Shown: positions 1-8,304 of the stretch, one piece after another
Layout: the number at the start of each line of letters is the position of its first letter
Position numbering within the stretch: position 1 is the first letter of the stretch
NCBI GenBank assembly: GCA_002898535.1
Contig: BEHN01000008.1
Location: 41,949-105,948 of the forward strand
From: a bacterium HR11
GTDB taxonomy: Bacteria > Acidobacteriota > HRBIN11
Direction: 5' to 3'
DNA: 64,000 nt
Translations under genes and position numbers: made by a program
Notes under the pieces: model-generated
Database searches by the model: none
What the model was told of the DNA's origin: nothing
What the model saw: the letters and a program-made list of their open reading frames with translations, nothing else

Positions 1-231
1 TTGGCCCATCAGGATGTCTTGCGCCAGGCCCCAGGCGGCGCCCAGCCAGAAGATCACACCCGGTGCCACCCAGTGAGACTCGAAGACCAGCCAAGGCCGG
101 ATCAGGTCCACCTGGAGCCACGGGTGGAATCCCAGGGCCAGGGGGCCCACGCCGCCGTACCACAGCACACATAAGACCAACGCGACCCATCGAAGGAACG
201 CGGGCCGCCAGACCCAGGCTTTCCATCTCAT
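1..231 (-). CDS. mreD: MreD, rod shape-determining membrane protein (partial)
   Basis: Read on the minus strand from an ATG at 231, this gives 77 codons that run off the left edge without a stop. The peptide is hydrophobic, with a membrane stretch at about residues 14-33, and ends in GLAQDILMG, which fits the G-x-x-x-D-hydrophobic-x-G signature of MreD. MreD is the inner-membrane partner of MreC in the elongation complex for side-wall peptidoglycan. Its ATG overlaps the mreC stop as ATGA, so the two are likely translationally coupled in the usual mreB-mreC-mreD order. MreD is normally about 160-180 residues, so roughly the first half is seen. Confidence 0.85.
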   Translation of the reverse strand, partial: MRWKAWVWRPAFLRWVALVLCVLWYGGVGPLALGFHPWLQVDLIRPWLVFESHWVAPGVIFWLGAAWGLAQDILMGQ

Positions 232-1067
232 GGGGGCGTCACTCCCACGACGTCTACGATCACCCAAGAGACCTGCGAGGGGACCACGGCCGGCCGGACC
301 TCATAGAGGACCTCCCCCGTATCGGACGTACGACTGGCTTCGACCCATCCGACCCGTAGACCGGCCGGCAAGACGCCCTCGATGCCGCTTGTGTAGACCG
401 GACTCCCGGGGGGAACGACCGAACCCTGGGGGACATACCGGAGGAGTACGCGAGATACGTTCCCCTGGCCGTACAGGACGCCCATCGGCCCGTCCGTCCC
501 GACCCGGGCCCCACATCGGAAGAAGGGATGGCTCACGAGACGGACCTGACTCGTCGTCGAACCGACCGACTCGACATACCCGACCAGGCCGTCCGGCGTC
601 GAGACGGCCGCGTACTGATGGACGCCGTGCCGGCTTCCCCGGTCGATGACGATCTGATGCCATCGAATCGCATGGACGTCGGGCAAGACGACCCGGGCCC
701 AGAGGCTCGACGGACGCCGCGCCTGCCACCGTTCATACAGGGGTTTCAGCAGGGCCATCTCCTGCAAGACCTGCTCGTACTGGCGTTCCATCTGCTGGTA
801 CCGGAAGACTTCAGCTCGAAGGCGGCGATTCTCCTCGGCCAACTCGTTCATCGTCCGCCAGCGGTCCCGCCAGTCCTGGACCTGTCGGTATACACGCTCA
901 TACTCGTGGAGCACGGGCGTCCAGACCCACTGTTGGACGAGGAATCCCAGCGAGATGCCCCGTTGATTCAGGACCTGCACCGATAGCAAAGCCCAGCAGA
1001 CGGTCGTCCATAAGAGCCACTGCCGGAATAGCCACCGACGGGAAACGATCGGGCCCAGGTCGGCCAT
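228..1067 (-). CDS. mreC: MreC, rod shape-determining protein
   Basis: A 279-residue periplasmic scaffold of the MreBCD elongasome. It has one N-terminal membrane segment (about residues 12-33, WLLWTTVCWALLSVQVLNQ), a predicted coiled coil rich in Glu, Arg and Gln (about 45-110) that dimerises MreC, and a C-terminal beta-domain with family motifs such as VVIDRGSRHGV and TPDGLVGYV. The reading frame stays open upstream for 43 more codons, but those codons are GGGAGTTC-type word repeats, so I start at the ATG at 1067. mreB lies 278 bp upstream and mreD overlaps downstream. Confidence 0.93.
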   Translation of the reverse strand: MADLGPIVSRRWLFRQWLLWTTVCWALLSVQVLNQRGISLGFLVQQWVWTPVLHEYERVYRQVQDWRDRWRTMNELAEENRRLRAEVFRYQQMERQYEQVLQEMALLKPLYERWQARRPSSLWARVVLPDVHAIRWHQIVIDRGSRHGVHQYAAVSTPDGLVGYVESVGSTTSQVRLVSHPFFRCGARVGTDGPMGVLYGQGNVSRVLLRYVPQGSVVPPGSPVYTSGIEGVLPAGLRVGWVEASRTSDTGEVLYEVRPAVVPSQVSWVIVDVVGVTPP

Positions 1068-1345
1068 GATGGGTTCCGGGAACTCGGCAGTCCGGGAATT
1101 CGGGAACTCGGCCGTTCGGGAACGAGGGCTCCGGCCCGAATCCCCTGAAGCCCTCACCATCAGGCCGGTGGCCCGAGCCGCGGTGCGCTTCATCACGGCG
1201 TCTGGACTCAGCGCTTCCGGGAAAGGCGCCGGACGCCCCGGGGCTTGCTACTTCGCTCAGGACCGGCGGCACCCCGAGGGGTCACCATCGCCCGTCTATC
1301 CCCAGACGGCCGAACTCCCGAATTCCCGGATTCCCGAATCATGGA
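1068..1345. repeat. mreB-mreC spacer with short word repeats
   Basis: This 278-bp gap between mreB and mreC contains runs of related eight-base words (GGGAACTC, GGGAATTC, GGCAGTCC and their complements) at about 1075-1135 and 1305-1342. The same kind of array recurs in many other gaps of the window. No gene is seen. Confidence 0.6.
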
Positions 1346-2365
1346 TTACGCCGTGGTCGCCACCTTCCGAAGGAGTTCCATGTTGTCCAAGATCTTGACG
1401 ACCCCATAGGCGACCGACAGGAGGGGCTCCTCGGCGACGGTGACGGGCAGGCCCGTCTCATTCCGGAGTCGGACGTCCAGCTTGTCCAGGAGAGCGCCCC
1501 CGCCCGTCAGGACGATCCCCCGGTCGACGATGTCGGCGGCCAGCTCAGGCGGCGTCCGCTCCAGGGCTTCCCGGACCAGGTCCACGATGGCGCTGACGGT
1601 GTCGGCCAAGGCCTCCCGGACCTCCTCGGACCGGATCAGCACGGTCCGGGGGATGCCCTCGATCAGACAACGGCCCTTAATCTCCATGCTCTTTTCTTCG
1701 TCCTTCGGGGCGGCCGAGCCCAACTGGATCTTGATCTGTTCGGCCGTCCGCTCCCCGATCAAGAGATTGTACTTGCGCTTGACATACATGATGATGGCCT
1801 CGTCCATCTCGTGGCCGGCCACCCGGATGGACTTGCTGTACACGATGCCCGACATGGAGATGACGGCCACGTCGGTCGTCCCGCCCCCGATGTCGACGAT
1901 CATGTTGCCCGAGGGCTCATCGATGGGAAGGCCCGCCCCGATAGCCGCCGCCATCGGCTCGTCGACCAGGTAAACCTCGGCGGCGTTGGCATTTAAGGCG
2001 GCCTGCCGGACGGCCCGTCGTTCGACCTGCGTGATCCCCGAAGGCACGCCGATGACGATGCGGGGTCGCAAAAACCGGTGGTGGTTGACGGCCTGCCGGA
2101 TGAAGTACTTCAACATCTGCTCCGTCACGTCAAAGTCGGCGATCACGCCATCCCGCAGGGGCCGGATGACCTCGATATTGACAGGCGTCTTGCCCAGCAT
2201 CTCTTTCGCCGCTTGGCCGAAGGCCTCGATCTGACCCGTGACCCGATTCCGGACGACGATGGACGGCTCGTTCAGGACGATGCCCCGGTTCTTTGCCACG
2301 ACGACCGTATTCGCCGTCCCCAGGTCGATGCCCAGGTCGTTGAAGAGCCAGCCGAATAACTTCAT
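1346..2365 (-). CDS. mreB: MreB, actin-like cell shape protein
   Basis: A 339-residue bacterial actin of normal length. Phosphate-1 motif DLGTANTVVV, phosphate-2 motif DIGGGTTDVAVIS and adenosine motif LTGGGALL are intact. MreB filaments under the inner membrane position the peptidoglycan elongation machinery through MreC and MreD, which follow downstream. The start at 2365 is supported by a strong ribosome site (GGGGAGGAG) 6-8 bases upstream. The FecR-domain gene ends 51 bp upstream on the same strand, so transcription may begin further upstream. Confidence 0.97.
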   Translation of the reverse strand: MKLFGWLFNDLGIDLGTANTVVVAKNRGIVLNEPSIVVRNRVTGQIEAFGQAAKEMLGKTPVNIEVIRPLRDGVIADFDVTEQMLKYFIRQAVNHHRFLRPRIVIGVPSGITQVERRAVRQAALNANAAEVYLVDEPMAAAIGAGLPIDEPSGNMIVDIGGGTTDVAVISMSGIVYSKSIRVAGHEMDEAIIMYVKRKYNLLIGERTAEQIKIQLGSAAPKDEEKSMEIKGRCLIEGIPRTVLIRSEEVREALADTVSAIVDLVREALERTPPELAADIVDRGIVLTGGGALLDKLDVRLRNETGLPVTVAEEPLLSVAYGVVKILDNMELLRKVATTA

Positions 2366-2416
2366 CCCCGCACTCCTCCCCTGACACCCTAAAGTTGAAT
2401 TCGGGTCGGGACGGCG

Positions 2417-3685
2417 TCAAGGCCCGCCGGCGGCCCGCTTCGGGTAGAATTGGACGTGAATGCCCCGGTCATCGACCAAGACTTCCATCGTCCATTCCTC
2501 GATGACGCCCTGGGGACTTTCGATGATGACCGGCTCCCGCGTCAGGCCCTGCTGACGGACCTGATAGAAGTGGCGAAACTGGCCCGTCGATTGGACCGTC
2601 ACGGGTTCCCCGGCGATCGTGACCATGCAACTCGGATGCGTCTTTCCCTCCAGGACGACGAAGGTCGAAAACGTCATCTGCTGACGGGCCTCAAAGGAGC
2701 ACCGGACGGCGCCGGCCGGACTCAGGCCTTGACCGATCACGAAACTTCGCGTCTCCGAAAAGTCGCTGGTAAACTTCTGCGCATCGATGGCCCGGACCCG
2801 CCAGAAGTACCAGACGCCCGCAAAGCGGTTCGGAATCTGCAGGACGACCGACGTCGAACGGGTCACCCGGCGGACGGAGTCCAGCATGTCCTGTCGGGAG
2901 GCGACCTCCAGCTCATAGGCGACGGCGTCCGAGACACCCGCCCACTCGAGGGTCACGTAGGTGCTATCGCCGGCTTGCTGAGCAATCTGCTGTCGCCGGA
3001 GGGGTTGCTTCAGGAGGGGCGCGTCTAATAGGCGCTTCTTCTCGATGGGCCCCTGGCGAACGACCCGGGCGCCCTCCTGCGAACCCACGGCGACCTGTTG
3101 CTCGCCGGCCTGGACCAGGGCTTGACCCCGTTGGACCTCGACAAAGGACTCCTGGACGTCCCCCAAGAACCGAATCCGGGCCGTCGTCTCTGTCTCCAAC
3201 CGGGCCCGGACGTCGGCACCCGTCGAGACAAGGCCGGGTTGACGGCTGACCTCGACGACGACGGCACCTTCCTCGACCCGACCGATGCGGCTATGGCGGG
3301 TCGGTTGGGAACATTCCAACCGCAAGAGGGTGTCGGGACTGACCCGGAGTCGAGAACCGTTCGGGCACACGATCTCGGCGACTCCGTTGGAGCCCGTCCG
3401 GATCATGTCGCCTTCTTCCAGGGCCATCCGGAAGTCGGCCGGACGGTACACGTAGTCGTTGACCTTCTTGACTTCGACCCGACCGGACAACTGGATGAAG
3501 CTCGCCGTGTCCGCCGAGGGCACCGGGGGGGACGGTGCCGAGGGCCTCTGAAGGAGGGGGCGGAGCCACACGCGATAGACCGCCCAACCGGCCCCGACCA
3601 GCAGGAGAGCCGCTAAGGCGATCACCCAGGTGACGGAGATCGTGTGCCACTCGATGGCGACCGACGAAGATTTTTTAGCCGTCAT
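2417..3685 (-). CDS. Membrane-anchored FecR-domain protein
   Basis: This 422-residue protein has one N-terminal membrane segment (about residues 18-38) and an extracytoplasmic remainder. A FecR-type domain lies at about 65-150 (EGDMIRTGSNGVAEIVCPNG followed by the typical LRVSPDTLLRLE). Around 240-318 is a fibronectin-III-like beta-sandwich (LEWAGVSDAVAYELEV ... YFWRVRAIDA). No cytoplasmic anti-sigma region or neighbouring sigma factor is visible, so it is unlikely to be a classical FecR signal transducer. Its place directly upstream of mreB suggests an envelope structural role, which is inference. The start codon has only a weak ribosome site. Confidence 0.75.
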   Translation of the reverse strand: MTAKKSSSVAIEWHTISVTWVIALAALLLVGAGWAVYRVWLRPLLQRPSAPSPPVPSADTASFIQLSGRVEVKKVNDYVYRPADFRMALEEGDMIRTGSNGVAEIVCPNGSRLRVSPDTLLRLECSQPTRHSRIGRVEEGAVVVEVSRQPGLVSTGADVRARLETETTARIRFLGDVQESFVEVQRGQALVQAGEQQVAVGSQEGARVVRQGPIEKKRLLDAPLLKQPLRRQQIAQQAGDSTYVTLEWAGVSDAVAYELEVASRQDMLDSVRRVTRSTSVVLQIPNRFAGVWYFWRVRAIDAQKFTSDFSETRSFVIGQGLSPAGAVRCSFEARQQMTFSTFVVLEGKTHPSCMVTIAGEPVTVQSTGQFRHFYQVRQQGLTREPVIIESPQGVIEEWTMEVLVDDRGIHVQFYPKRAAGGP

Positions 3686-3771
3686 CGGTATGATGCTCGG
3701 TGTCCGACGCTGGGGGTCGGATTACGTTTTCAGTAGTGTCTGCATCGTAAATGCTACGCTGGCATGACGGC

Positions 3772-5409
3772 TCAAGAGGAAACTTCCTTCTTCTTCAGGG
3801 CCTGGAGCCGCTGGCTCCACATCTGCCGGGCCTTGGGAATGACCTCCTGCGCCTTCTTGAACTGGGGGTCAAAGGTCAGAAAATAGCGATACCCTTCGCT
3901 CTCCCCCCAGAGTCGTTCGATGAGTTCCCGACGCAGGACCTGTCGGATGACCTCCCGGTCCCGGCGGAAGGCTGTCTCATCGAAGGGAATCTCCCGCTGA
4001 CGGAGGAAATCCTGAAAGCGGGTCAGTAGGGCATCGTCGACCTGAAAGTCCGGGCTGAGCAGTTGCCGTGTCGAACGATGCTGGCGTTCCTCGTCGGCCT
4101 TCTCGACCGGCGCGAAGAATCGGGCAAACTCTAAGTAGGGGAGACCGTTGACGGGGGCTACCCGACGGTAGAATTCCTGCTCGATAGCTTGCAAGACCTC
4201 CGGGTCTCGGAAGCTCTCGACAGCTACGTCCGGCTGGATACCGCCCCCACCGGTGACGAACCGGCCCAGGTCGGTCTGGAACTGGGGGCGGTCCGGGGAA
4301 CCCGGGGTTAATGGGGACGACTGGACCTGGGGAAAGCTGTACTCAAAAAAGGAAGCGTAGGACCGTTGGATCAGGCGGCCCGAGGGCGTATAGTAGCGGG
4401 CCGTCGTGATGGCCACAGCCGTGTTAAAGCTGAGGGGATAGAGGGTCTGGACCAGACCCTTCCCCCACGTCGTCTCGCCGACGATAAGGCCCCGGTCGTG
4501 GTCTTGAATGGCACCGGCGACGATCTCCGAAGCGCTGGCCGTGCCCCGATTCGTCAGGACGATCAGGGGCAGGGTCTCGTAGGGGTCCTCCTGCTCACTC
4601 TTGTATTCGACGACCCGCCCGATGCCCCGACCCCGGACGGTCACGATGGTCAAGCCCGGTGGCAAAAAGAGGTCGGCGACCCGCACGGCCTCTTCCAGGA
4701 GACCCCCCGGGTTGTCCCGCAGGTCCAGGACCAGGCCCTTGAGGCCGGCCTTCTGGAACTCCTCCAGGTGGGACCGAATTTCCTCGTAGGTCCGCTCGGC
4801 AAAGTTACGGACCCGCAGGTATCCGATGCCGTCCGGCGTGACGAAGGCGTTGACCACGCTGACCAAGGGGATCTCGTCCCGGACCAGGGTGACCGAGAAG
4901 GGGGCCTCATAGCCCTGCCGGACGATCGTCAGACGGACTTCCGTATTCTTGGGGCCCCGAAGCTTTCGGATGAGGTCGTCCAGAGGTTGGCCCTTCGTGG
5001 GCTCTCCGTCGATTTCAGCGATCACGTCCCCGGCTCGCAAGCCGGCCTTAGCCGCCGGCGTCCCCGGGATCGGCATGATGACCGTCAGGACCCCCTGGAT
5101 GCTGTTGATACTGACCCCGATCCCGTAAAACGAACCCCTTTGCTCCTCCATCATCCGCTGATAGGCCCGTTCGTCCAGAAAGTTCGAGTGGGGGTCCAGG
5201 CTCAACAGCATGTCCACGATGGCCCACTTGAGGACGGCGTCGCTACTCCACTCGCCGCTGTAGTAGGTCTCGATCGTCCGGAGGGCCTCCCCGACGTCCC
5301 GGATGACCCGGTCCGTCGGCTTCGACCGATAAGATGCCTGTAAGGCTCCAAAGGCCAGGGCCGCCGCCAAGAGGAAGCCCACGCTCAAGAAACGGACCCA
5401 CTGGCGCAT
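3772..5409 (-). CDS. S41-family C-terminal processing peptidase (CtpA-like)
   Basis: A 545-residue secreted serine protease. From the ATG at 5409 it has a signal anchor (about residues 4-25), an N-terminal cap, a PDZ domain (about 95-175, with GTPAAKAGLRAGDVI) and an S41 core. In the family numbering the catalytic Ser is the first of SASE (about residue 292) and the Lys is in WGKG (about 317), exactly 25 residues apart as in Prc/CtpA; both are present. Such proteases trim C-termini of periplasmic proteins and regulate peptidoglycan hydrolases. The C-terminal 200 residues form an extra region (about 345-545) that is charged and helical. The frame extends 33 codons upstream, but the signal sequence fixes the start. 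Confidence 0.92.
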   Translation of the reverse strand: MRQWVRFLSVGFLLAAALAFGALQASYRSKPTDRVIRDVGEALRTIETYYSGEWSSDAVLKWAIVDMLLSLDPHSNFLDERAYQRMMEEQRGSFYGIGVSINSIQGVLTVIMPIPGTPAAKAGLRAGDVIAEIDGEPTKGQPLDDLIRKLRGPKNTEVRLTIVRQGYEAPFSVTLVRDEIPLVSVVNAFVTPDGIGYLRVRNFAERTYEEIRSHLEEFQKAGLKGLVLDLRDNPGGLLEEAVRVADLFLPPGLTIVTVRGRGIGRVVEYKSEQEDPYETLPLIVLTNRGTASASEIVAGAIQDHDRGLIVGETTWGKGLVQTLYPLSFNTAVAITTARYYTPSGRLIQRSYASFFEYSFPQVQSSPLTPGSPDRPQFQTDLGRFVTGGGGIQPDVAVESFRDPEVLQAIEQEFYRRVAPVNGLPYLEFARFFAPVEKADEERQHRSTRQLLSPDFQVDDALLTRFQDFLRQREIPFDETAFRRDREVIRQVLRRELIERLWGESEGYRYFLTFDPQFKKAQEVIPKARQMWSQRLQALKKKEVSS

Positions 5410-5545
5410 AACCGTCCACCCGTTGGAGCAGTCGGGCCCTTCGGCCGATGGGCCGATAGGGAGAGGGCACGCAAAACGTTTGAGCCGATGCCCCGCCTGT
5501 GTTCCCATCGGCCTATCGGCCCAATTCCCGAACGCCCGAATTGCC

Positions 5546-6493
5546 CTACATATAATACACGCCCCGCCCCCACGTGCCTATCCACCGGAGGTCGGCCGAC
5601 TCGACCAGATACCAGTCTTCCGTCCACCGGACCGAACGCACGGGATCCCGCACGAAGCGGACGACCGTGACCTCGGGCGGACACCACACCCGCAGGGGCG
5701 CCAGGGTGTACCCCAGGCCCCGAGTCGTGTAGACCCATGACCCGTGATGAACCGCCAGACCCGAAGCAAACCGCCGATGGACCCGCGTATTATGCCATAG
5801 GGGGCGTCCCGGCGACAGACACACCTGCCCGCCGTGGGTGTGACCGGCCAGGACCAGACGGACGTCGGCCCGGTCCTGTAAGTGAAGGAGGACGTCCGGG
5901 GAATGGGCCAGAAGGACCCAAAAGTCAACCCCCGCCTGGGCTTGCAGGGCCGACTGAATCTGGGTCCACTGCGGCCAGGACTTGTGGGGGTCCCGCGTCC
6001 CGACGACCCCGATCGCCGACCCGTCCGGGGCTTTCAGGACCGCCGCCGCATCCTCCAGGAGGGTGACCCCGTAGCCAGCCAAACGCTGGAAGACCAGGAA
6101 GGTGTCGTGATTGCCCGGGACGGCCAGGACCGGCACGTCCGGTCGCAGACGCCGGAGTTCCCTTAAAAATCCGGTGACCCACCGGCCGACGACGTCTCGC
6201 CGGTAGTCCGACTGCAGGTCGCCGCCCAGCAGAAACGCCTCGACGTCCTCCCGGGCCAGCCACCGAAGCCAACCCAATTCCAGGGGATGACCCCGAAAGT
6301 GGAGGTCGCTGGCAAAGACGATGCGCCGGTCGGACCAGCCCGGCGGGACGGCCGGGTCGCGAACGACCAGACGGGTGACGCTCAGCGGGTGGGCGCCCCG
6401 CCGGGGGTAGGTGTAGATCGCGAAACGCCGGAGCTCCCGGGACGTCAGCCAGCGGAGGCGGCCGAAACGGAGCCTGCGACGTCGGGGGGCCAC
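5546..6493 (-). CDS. Calcineurin-type metallophosphoesterase (YkuE/YaeI-like)
   Basis: A 315-residue dinuclear metal phosphoesterase. All metal-binding blocks are present in order: SDLHFRGH (about 62-69), GGDLQSD (90-96), GNHDTF (127-132), AHSPD (196-200) and AGHTHGGQV (216-224). The layout matches YkuE/YaeI proteins, which act on phosphorylated lipids or envelope metabolites; the substrate cannot be deduced. There is no clear signal peptide, but residues 1-25 are strongly basic. The gene starts 49 bases inside the end of rimO, so the two are cotranscribed; a later in-frame start would reduce the overlap. Confidence 0.85.
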   Translation of the reverse strand: MAPRRRRLRFGRLRWLTSRELRRFAIYTYPRRGAHPLSVTRLVVRDPAVPPGWSDRRIVFASDLHFRGHPLELGWLRWLAREDVEAFLLGGDLQSDYRRDVVGRWVTGFLRELRRLRPDVPVLAVPGNHDTFLVFQRLAGYGVTLLEDAAAVLKAPDGSAIGVVGTRDPHKSWPQWTQIQSALQAQAGVDFWVLLAHSPDVLLHLQDRADVRLVLAGHTHGGQVCLSPGRPLWHNTRVHRRFASGLAVHHGSWVYTTRGLGYTLAPLRVWCPPEVTVVRFVRDPVRSVRWTEDWYLVESADLRWIGTWGRGVYYM

Positions 6494-7848
6494 GAAACCG
6501 TCTCCTCCTCCAGGTCAGCCCGGTAATCATAGAGTCGCCCGGCCCGAATGTGAACCGGATACCATCGACCGACGATCAGGGGCCGCCGGGCGATGACCTC
6601 CACGTGACCGTCGACCTCCGGGGCTTGGCCGTAGTGACGTCCCCGGTACAGCCAACGGCCGGCCTCCTGCCGCACGAAGCGGTCTATCACGACCTCGACC
6701 CGTCGGCCGACCCAGGCCCGCACCTTCTCGGCCAGGACTTTCTGCTGGAGGGCCATCAGCGTGCGCCGCCGGCGGGCGGCCACCCGTCGGGGAACCTTCG
6801 GCCTCAGGTCATAGGCCGCCGTGCCGTCCTCGTCGGAGTACTCGAACACGCCGACATGGTCGAAGCGGGCCTCCTCGACGAAGCGGCACAGGTCCTCAAA
6901 GTGAGCCTCTGTCTCACCCGGAAAGCCGACGATGAAGGTCGTCCGCAGGACGATGTCGGGGACGGCCGCCCGGTAGCGGGCCAGAAGCTCCAAGTACCGC
7001 TCCCGGGACCCCCGGCGCTTCATCGCCCGCAGGATGTCCGGATGGCTGTGCTGAAGGGGCAGGTCCAAGTAGCGGCACAGTTTCGGGAAGTCCCGAAACC
7101 GCTCGGGAAAGTCCGGCGGCAGGGTGTCCGGATACAGGTATAGAAGCCGAATCCACCGGAGGTCCGCCGGGCCGTGGAGAGCCTCCAGCAAACGGAGCAG
7201 GCCGTCCTTCAAGCCGATGTCTAAGCCGTAGTACGTCGTATCCTGGGAGATCAGGATGAGCTCCCGCACGCCCTGCTCGACCAGCCGGCGGGCTTCCTCG
7301 ACGATCGAGTCCAGCGAACGGCTCCGATACTTCCCCCGGATGCGAGGAATCGCGCAGAAACTACACGTATGATTGCACCCCTCGGCGATTTTGAGGTAGG
7401 CGTAATGCCGGGGCGTCGTCCGAAGACGGGGGACCTGGAGGTCGTAGACCCAACGGGGCCGTTCGGACGACACCCGGTCCCCCCGGTAACGGTCGTCTAA
7501 GCAGGCCTCGACGACCCGTTCGACGTCGTCGATCCCGAGCCAGACGTCGACCTCCGGCAAAGCCTCGGCGAGCTCCCGATGGTACCGCTGAGCCAGACAC
7601 CCGGCGACGACCAGCTTCCGGCAGGTCCCCGCTTCCTTGTAACGGGCCATCTCCAGGATCGTGTCGATGCTCTCCTTCTTGGCCGGCTCGATGAAACCGC
7701 ACGTGTTGACGACCAGGACGTCCGCCTGGGCCGGGTCCGACGTGACCTGCAGGCCCGCCTGCTGGAGAGCCCCCAGCATGGCCTCCGAATCGACCAGATT
7801 CTTGGCACACCCCAGACTGACGAGCCCGACCCGGATGGGACGCTCCAT
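6445..7848 (-). CDS. rimO: RimO, ribosomal protein S12 methylthiotransferase
   Basis: A 467-residue radical-SAM methylthiotransferase that adds a methylthio group to an aspartate of ribosomal protein S12. The N-terminal domain has the three Cys of its auxiliary cluster (SLGCAKNLVDSE, VNTCGFI, AGCLAQRY). The radical-SAM motif is CNHTCSFC, and a TRAM domain closes the protein. The SLGCAKN start and GFPGET motif fit RimO rather than MiaB. The true start is the ATG at 7848 behind GGGGGA; the frame continues upstream only into an intergenic repeat. A candidate promoter lies at the repeat edge (7884-7913). Confidence 0.95.
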   Translation of the reverse strand: MERPIRVGLVSLGCAKNLVDSEAMLGALQQAGLQVTSDPAQADVLVVNTCGFIEPAKKESIDTILEMARYKEAGTCRKLVVAGCLAQRYHRELAEALPEVDVWLGIDDVERVVEACLDDRYRGDRVSSERPRWVYDLQVPRLRTTPRHYAYLKIAEGCNHTCSFCAIPRIRGKYRSRSLDSIVEEARRLVEQGVRELILISQDTTYYGLDIGLKDGLLRLLEALHGPADLRWIRLLYLYPDTLPPDFPERFRDFPKLCRYLDLPLQHSHPDILRAMKRRGSRERYLELLARYRAAVPDIVLRTTFIVGFPGETEAHFEDLCRFVEEARFDHVGVFEYSDEDGTAAYDLRPKVPRRVAARRRRTLMALQQKVLAEKVRAWVGRRVEVVIDRFVRQEAGRWLYRGRHYGQAPEVDGHVEVIARRPLIVGRWYPVHIRAGRLYDYRADLEEETVSWPPDVAGSVSAASAG

Positions 7849-8304
7849 CCCTATCCCCCGACGCACCGCGTCACGTCCCCTATATTTTAGCAGAGCCGTT
7901 CGGTTCGTGAGAATGGCGTCGGAACAACCTTGCCCGACGCCCGGGAAGCACGATTTTTCAAAGTGACGGAGTGACGACACGCCATCTCACAAAAGGTGCC
8001 TGGAAGCGCTCGCATCCATCCGACCATAGACCCCAGACCATAGACCCCAGACCATAGACCGGCTTAGGCCCAGGGGTCTATGGTCCATGGTCTGTGGTCC
8101 GTGGTCGGATATCGAGGGTCCGGTCCCGGTCCCGTCGGATTGATGAGGCTGGCTCGATGCAAGGATAATCCCGACCGGCCCGTCGGCCCAAGACCGTGGC
8201 TCGTCCCTCCGTCACTTTGAAAAAACCGTCCGCCCCGATCAGAATGGGCGGTCTCGACGTCCCGATACCGCACACCCGACACCGAATACCGAAAATTCGA
8301 CCTG
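7849..8304. repeat. Intergenic mosaic: family-A repeat plus GGTCTATGG dyad
   Basis: This 456-bp gap holds no gene. A full family-A unit lies at 7891-7977: it starts AGAGCCGTTCGG, has TTTTTCAAAGTGACGGAG near its far end, and its outer end faces rimO. At about 8025-8110 the words GACCATAGACCCCA and, inverted, GGTCTATGGTC form a long imperfect hairpin with a loop resembling GGCTTAGGCCCAGG. At about 8211-8255 is a partial inverted family-A end (CACTTTGAAAAAACCGTCC). Confidence 0.75.
7884..7913 (-). promoter_or_regulatory. Candidate rimO promoter at the edge of a dispersed repeat
   Basis: On the minus strand TTCTCA (7913-7908) and TAAAAT (7889-7884) are separated by 18 bases, about 36 bases before the rimO ATG. 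The -35-like hexamer lies inside the AGAGCCGTTCGG repeat and the -10 just outside it. The match to sigma70 consensus is moderate (4/6 and 5/6). Confidence 0.4.

Noticed and set aside
228..1196. Longer N-termini for mreC, rimO, the macro-domain protein, the kinase, the chalcone-isomerase-like protein and others.
   Set aside because: The extra codons fall in repeat DNA or lack family similarity, and good ribosome sites or signal peptides mark the later starts.
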